Shown: positions 5,306 through 8,016 of the stretch, piece after piece | How positions within the stretch are numbered: the stretch's first letter is position 1 | How the letters are laid out: the number at the start of each line of letters is the position of its first letter | Source of the DNA: CAYPOY01 sp964412395 | GTDB taxonomy: Bacteria; Chloroflexota; Anaerolineae; B4-G1 | NCBI GenBank assembly: GCA_964412395.1 | Contig: CAYPOY010000240.1 | Coordinates: 1-8,016 of the forward strand | DNA: 8,016 nt | Direction: 5' to 3' | The notes under the pieces: generated by a model | Seen by the model: only the letters and a program-made list of their open reading frames with translations | What the model was told of the DNA's origin: nothing | Database searches by the model: none | Position numbers and translations under genes: made by a program

Positions 5306-6433
5306 TTGAACCGATCTTTGACACAGCGTTGGCCCATCGCACTAGCAATGTTGGCGGCGCTACTTTTAGGTATGAGCGGTTGTGCGGGTGGAAGTGCACG
5401 GCCCACGAGTTGGACAGGGCTGACCGTTGTAGGAGAGAGACTGTACGTAGCCGACCTGGAGCAGGCCCGGGTGTTGAACTCGGCCGACGCTGATCCTCTG
5501 TGGGCTTTCCCAAAAGACCCGAAGGAGGACAAGCGCGGAGTCTTCTACGCTGCCCCGGCGGTGGGTGAGGGGTACGTGATCGTGACCTCGCAGGTGCCCG
5601 CTTCTGGTTTCCTCAGCCAGTCCAAGAATATCATCTGGGCGCTGGATCGTGACGCCGGCAGTCTGCTGTGGCACTTCGACGGTGCCGCCGGTCAATACGT
5701 CGAAGGCGGGGCGCTGAGCGACGACATCTTCGTCATCGGCAACAGCGACGGCAACGTCTACGCGCTGAACGTAGAGAACAGTGCCCTCAGATGGACTTTC
5801 GAGACGGAACACCACGTCTGGGCTATGCCCCTCATCGTCTCGGACACAGTGTACATAGGCTCGATGGACCGCCACCTCTACGCGCTGAACCTGTCTGACG
5901 GGAAGGTGCGCTGGGATTTTCACGCCGAGGGGGCCTTCGCCGGCACGCCAGCGTTGCGGGATGATACACTATACATCGGCGCCTTCGACGACCGGCTCTA
6001 CGCCATAGATGCGCATACAGGGACCGAGCGCTGGCACTTCGCGGGTGAGAATTGGTTCTGGGGCAGTCCGGTAGTCTACAACGACACCATCTATGCGGCC
6101 GACGTGAATGGAAACGTCTACGCTGTAGATGCTGAGACCGGTGTGCAGATCTGGCATCAATCGCTCGATGCACCGGTGCGGGCAGGGCCAGCGCTTACCG
6201 AGGATGGAAGCCAGTTGTTCGTCGGCAGCGAGAATGGCACCCTGTACACGCTGGATACCGCCGATGGCTTCGTGATGTGGTCGAGAGAAAGCAAAGGGCA
6301 GGTACTTTCGACGCCAGTGGTGAGCGGGTCGGTGTTATACGAACTGCTGATCTCCGAGCCGCACCGGATACGAGCGCTACACATAGATAATGGGCGCGAG
6401 ATTTGGGCTTATCCGTATACAGTTGAAGAATAG
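5306..6433 (+). CDS. BamB-like PQQ-repeat beta-propeller lipoprotein
   Basis: This predicted exported lipoprotein of 375 residues has a basic N-terminus, a hydrophobic stretch (11-23) and a lipobox-like MSGC with C26 as the acylation site. The rest consists of PQQ-type beta-propeller repeats, each ending with a Tyr-Ala-Leu-Asn-like strand and a tryptophan. The tryptophans are W66, W122, W163, W203, W243, W283, W325 and W367, and four successive ones are exactly 40 residues apart. Eight motifs match the blade count of BamB (YfgL), the outer-membrane assembly lipoprotein; I see no PQQ-dehydrogenase catalytic region. TTG 5306 is the start because GAGGAG (5293-5298) lies 7 nt upstream and the signal peptide begins there. 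This ribosome binding site overlaps the end of yidD, implying translational coupling. Its place between yidD and yidC suggests a role in membrane or surface protein assembly; this is inference. Confidence 0.82.
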   Translation: MNRSLTQRWPIALAMLAALLLGMSGCAGGSARPTSWTGLTVVGERLYVADLEQARVLNSADADPLWAFPKDPKEDKRGVFYAAPAVGEGYVIVTSQVPASGFLSQSKNIIWALDRDAGSLLWHFDGAAGQYVEGGALSDDIFVIGNSDGNVYALNVENSALRWTFETEHHVWAMPLIVSDTVYIGSMDRHLYALNLSDGKVRWDFHAEGAFAGTPALRDDTLYIGAFDDRLYAIDAHTGTERWHFAGENWFWGSPVVYNDTIYAADVNGNVYAVDAETGVQIWHQSLDAPVRAGPALTEDGSQLFVGSENGTLYTLDTADGFVMWSRESKGQVLSTPVVSGSVLYELLISEPHRIRALHIDNGREIWAYPYTVEE

Positions 6434-6447
6434 AGGAAGGACAGACC

Positions 6448-7221
6448 GTGTTTGATTTCATCGCCTACCCGATGGCCAATTTGATACTGCTCCTTTACAC
6501 ATTCCTGGGGCACAGTACCGTTGCAGCTATAGCTGCACTAACCCTCCTGATCAACCTGCTTGTACTGCCGCTGACGCTGAGCCAGCAGCGGTCGGCACGC
6601 AAGATGCAGGGATTCCAGCCGCAGCTCGAGAAGTTGCAGAAAAAGTACGCCAAGGACAAAGAGCGACTGGCACAGGAGCAGATGAAGTTGTACAAGGAAG
6701 CAGGTATCAACCCTATGGGGGGATGCCTGCCGCTCCTGATCCAGATGCCGATTTGGTTCGGTCTCATCGGCGCTATCAGATACTGCATACCCTCTACGCC
6801 CTTGGACCTATTTGGTTTCTCTCACCACATCTATAAGTGGTTGCCTGGCATAGTGGGACTTGTGCCACTGCATAGCGAGTTCCTGGAGATGGATCTGGGC
6901 CAACCTCCCAATCCGGCTCAATGGTGGTCGTATTCTTTGCCCGTCCTGGTCTTCGTCACGAGCTGGCTACAGCAGAAACTGATGGCCCCGCCTACCACCA
7001 GTGATGATAAATCGCAGGCGGCGATGATGAGCCAACAGATGCAAATTATGATGCCATTGATGATGATGTTCTTTACTCTCCAGTATTCGATAGGGCTGTC
7101 TATCTATTTTGTCATCTCCAGCCTGATCCGGATAGCTCAGTATTACCTTGTGCAGGGAGATCGAAGCGGCGAGAAGATAAGTAGTAAATGGCAGGTGTGG
7201 CTGAAGCAGCGTAAGCAGTAG
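6448..7221 (+). CDS. yidC: Membrane protein insertase YidC/Oxa1 family
   Basis: This 257-residue YidC/Oxa1/SpoIIIJ insertase places proteins in the cytoplasmic membrane, alone or with SecYEG. The core is complete: first core membrane helix (24-43, ending LPLT), a charged cytoplasmic coiled-coil hairpin (45-85), INPMGGCLPLLIQMPIWFGL (87-106), membrane helix near 162-176, a Met-rich helix (193-210) and a final helix (212-232), then a basic tail. It lacks the large periplasmic domain of Gram-negative YidC and has no cleavable lipobox. At the position of the conserved hydrophilic-groove arginine (R366 in E. coli) it carries N36, codon AAC 6553-6555. GTG 6448 is preceded by GAGGAAGGA (6433-6441) at 6 nt and follows the propeller gene by 14 nt. 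Confidence 0.93.
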   Translation: MFDFIAYPMANLILLLYTFLGHSTVAAIAALTLLINLLVLPLTLSQQRSARKMQGFQPQLEKLQKKYAKDKERLAQEQMKLYKEAGINPMGGCLPLLIQMPIWFGLIGAIRYCIPSTPLDLFGFSHHIYKWLPGIVGLVPLHSEFLEMDLGQPPNPAQWWSYSLPVLVFVTSWLQQKLMAPPTTSDDKSQAAMMSQQMQIMMPLMMMFFTLQYSIGLSIYFVISSLIRIAQYYLVQGDRSGEKISSKWQVWLKQRKQ

Positions 7222-7258
7222 AGGGCTTACGTTGAGCATTTATCAGGGAGTGCGACTG

Positions 7259-8005
7259 ATGGTGGAAATGGAACAAGTAATCGAGGCAATCGGAGCAGAC
7301 GTTGAAGCTGCGATTGCAGAGGGTCTGGCACACATGGGGGTTGATCGAGATGCGGTGGAGATCGAGGTGCTGGACAAGGGTAGTCGGGGCTTGTTCGGGC
7401 TGGGAGGACGAGAGGCCCGCGTGCGTCTGACACCCAAATTGAAAACCATGCCACGTCCAACTCCCCCAGTGCCGGCTGAGCCGGTTGCTCCGCCCGCTGC
7501 TGAGCCAGCGGAGCTCACCGTGGCGGAGAAGGACGAAACTGAGATAGCCCAGGGAGTATTGCTGGAACTTTTGGCTTTTCTGGGTATGGAGGGAGCCCGG
7601 GTTGATGTGCGACGAGCCGAACCTGCCGCAGATGAGAAGGAACCACCGCTGGTTCTCGATGTGCACGGCCCGAACGCCGATGCACTGATAGGCCGCCGTG
7701 GAAAGACGCTGGCTGCGTTGCAGCATATAACCCGACTGATCGTGGGGCGAGAGGTGGCAGGTCGGGTGCATTTGGTGGTGGACGTGAATGATTTCAAGGC
7801 ACGTCGGGAAAAGTCGCTACGCCGCATGGCTCAACGGATAGCGGAGCAAGCTGTGCGCACCGACCGCACGATGGTGCTGGAGCCCATGCCACCCCACGAG
7901 CGCCGTATCATCCACCTGGCATTGCGCGATCACCCCCACGTGACAACCCAGAGCATCGGCGAGGGGGACCGGCGCAAGGTCACCATCATCCCACGACACC
8001 AGTGA
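7259..8005 (+). CDS. jag: Jag/KhpB RNA-binding protein (SpoIIIJ-associated)
   Basis: This 248-residue cytoplasmic RNA-binding protein is the usual downstream partner of yidC. An N-terminal Jag domain (about 4-57, with KGSRGLFGLGGREARVRL) is followed by a Pro/Ala-rich linker (64-85). A KH domain with its GxxG loop GRRG (145-148) and an R3H domain (about 178-246) with R215-xxx-H219 complete it. In Firmicutes, KhpB pairs with KhpA and affects envelope synthesis and division through RNA. ATG 7259 is chosen because GGGAG (7246-7250) is 8 nt upstream. TTG 7232, with GAGGG at 7221-7225, is a credible alternative that would add nine residues. The gene lies 37 nt after yidC and ends 11 nt before the window edge, so operon continuation cannot be judged. 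Confidence 0.92.
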   Translation: MVEMEQVIEAIGADVEAAIAEGLAHMGVDRDAVEIEVLDKGSRGLFGLGGREARVRLTPKLKTMPRPTPPVPAEPVAPPAAEPAELTVAEKDETEIAQGVLLELLAFLGMEGARVDVRRAEPAADEKEPPLVLDVHGPNADALIGRRGKTLAALQHITRLIVGREVAGRVHLVVDVNDFKARREKSLRRMAQRIAEQAVRTDRTMVLEPMPPHERRIIHLALRDHPHVTTQSIGEGDRRKVTIIPRHQ

Positions 8006-8016
8006 GCTGTTAACCG

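Noticed and set aside
7112..7771. Minus-strand open frame of 219 codons opposite yidC and jag
   Set aside because: The + strand carries clear YidC and Jag domains; the reverse product shows no recognisable domain.

Overview
The window looks like a bacterial chromosome segment of fairly high G+C content. All ten supported genes lie on the + strand and are closely packed. Chloroflexota (Anaerolineae-like) is my best guess for the source. It rests on protein style, the use of GTG/TTG starts, and short dispersed repeats of a kind I associate with that phylum; no marker gene in the window settles it.

Left part (1-3285): a purB-type adenylosuccinate lyase of the eukaryote-like clade is followed after 9 nt by a calcineurin-like metallophosphoesterase. 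An intergenic stretch packed with GC hairpins and its own promoter comes next, then a TIM-barrel sugar-phosphate isomerase/epimerase-like protein. Two candidate promoters share the 12-mer TGGTGTACAATT. The DNA around them carries a repeated module, a GC-rich hairpin followed by a G(T/C)RACRGCC tail: once in the purB leader and three times in a row before the epimerase gene.

Middle (3286-4421): a 279-nt gene-free but strongly structured stretch precedes a DUF554 (YdfK/YqgA-like) membrane protein of unknown function. After it come a 10-bp perfect inverted repeat and a near-consensus sigma70 promoter (TTGACC, 17 nt, TATAAT).

Right part (4422-8005): this is the conserved rpmH-rnpA-yidD-yidC-jag cluster, which couples ribosomal protein L34, the RNase P protein, membrane-protein insertion (YidD, YidC) and the RNA-binding protein Jag/KhpB. 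One gene is inserted between yidD and yidC. It encodes a predicted lipoprotein with an eight-motif PQQ-type beta-propeller like BamB, which makes it a candidate envelope-biogenesis partner of YidC. The operon probably starts at the promoter before rpmH.

The points most worth checking are: the repeated hairpin-plus-tail module; an apparent in-frame insertion of about 30 nt in the phosphoesterase that resembles a dispersed repeat; the BamB-like protein in the yidC operon; a YidC with Asn where the groove arginine normally sits; and an L34 with a C-terminal extension, in the same frame as rnpA and separated from it by a single TAG. I see no CRISPR array, insertion sequence, phage gene, tRNA or rRNA.
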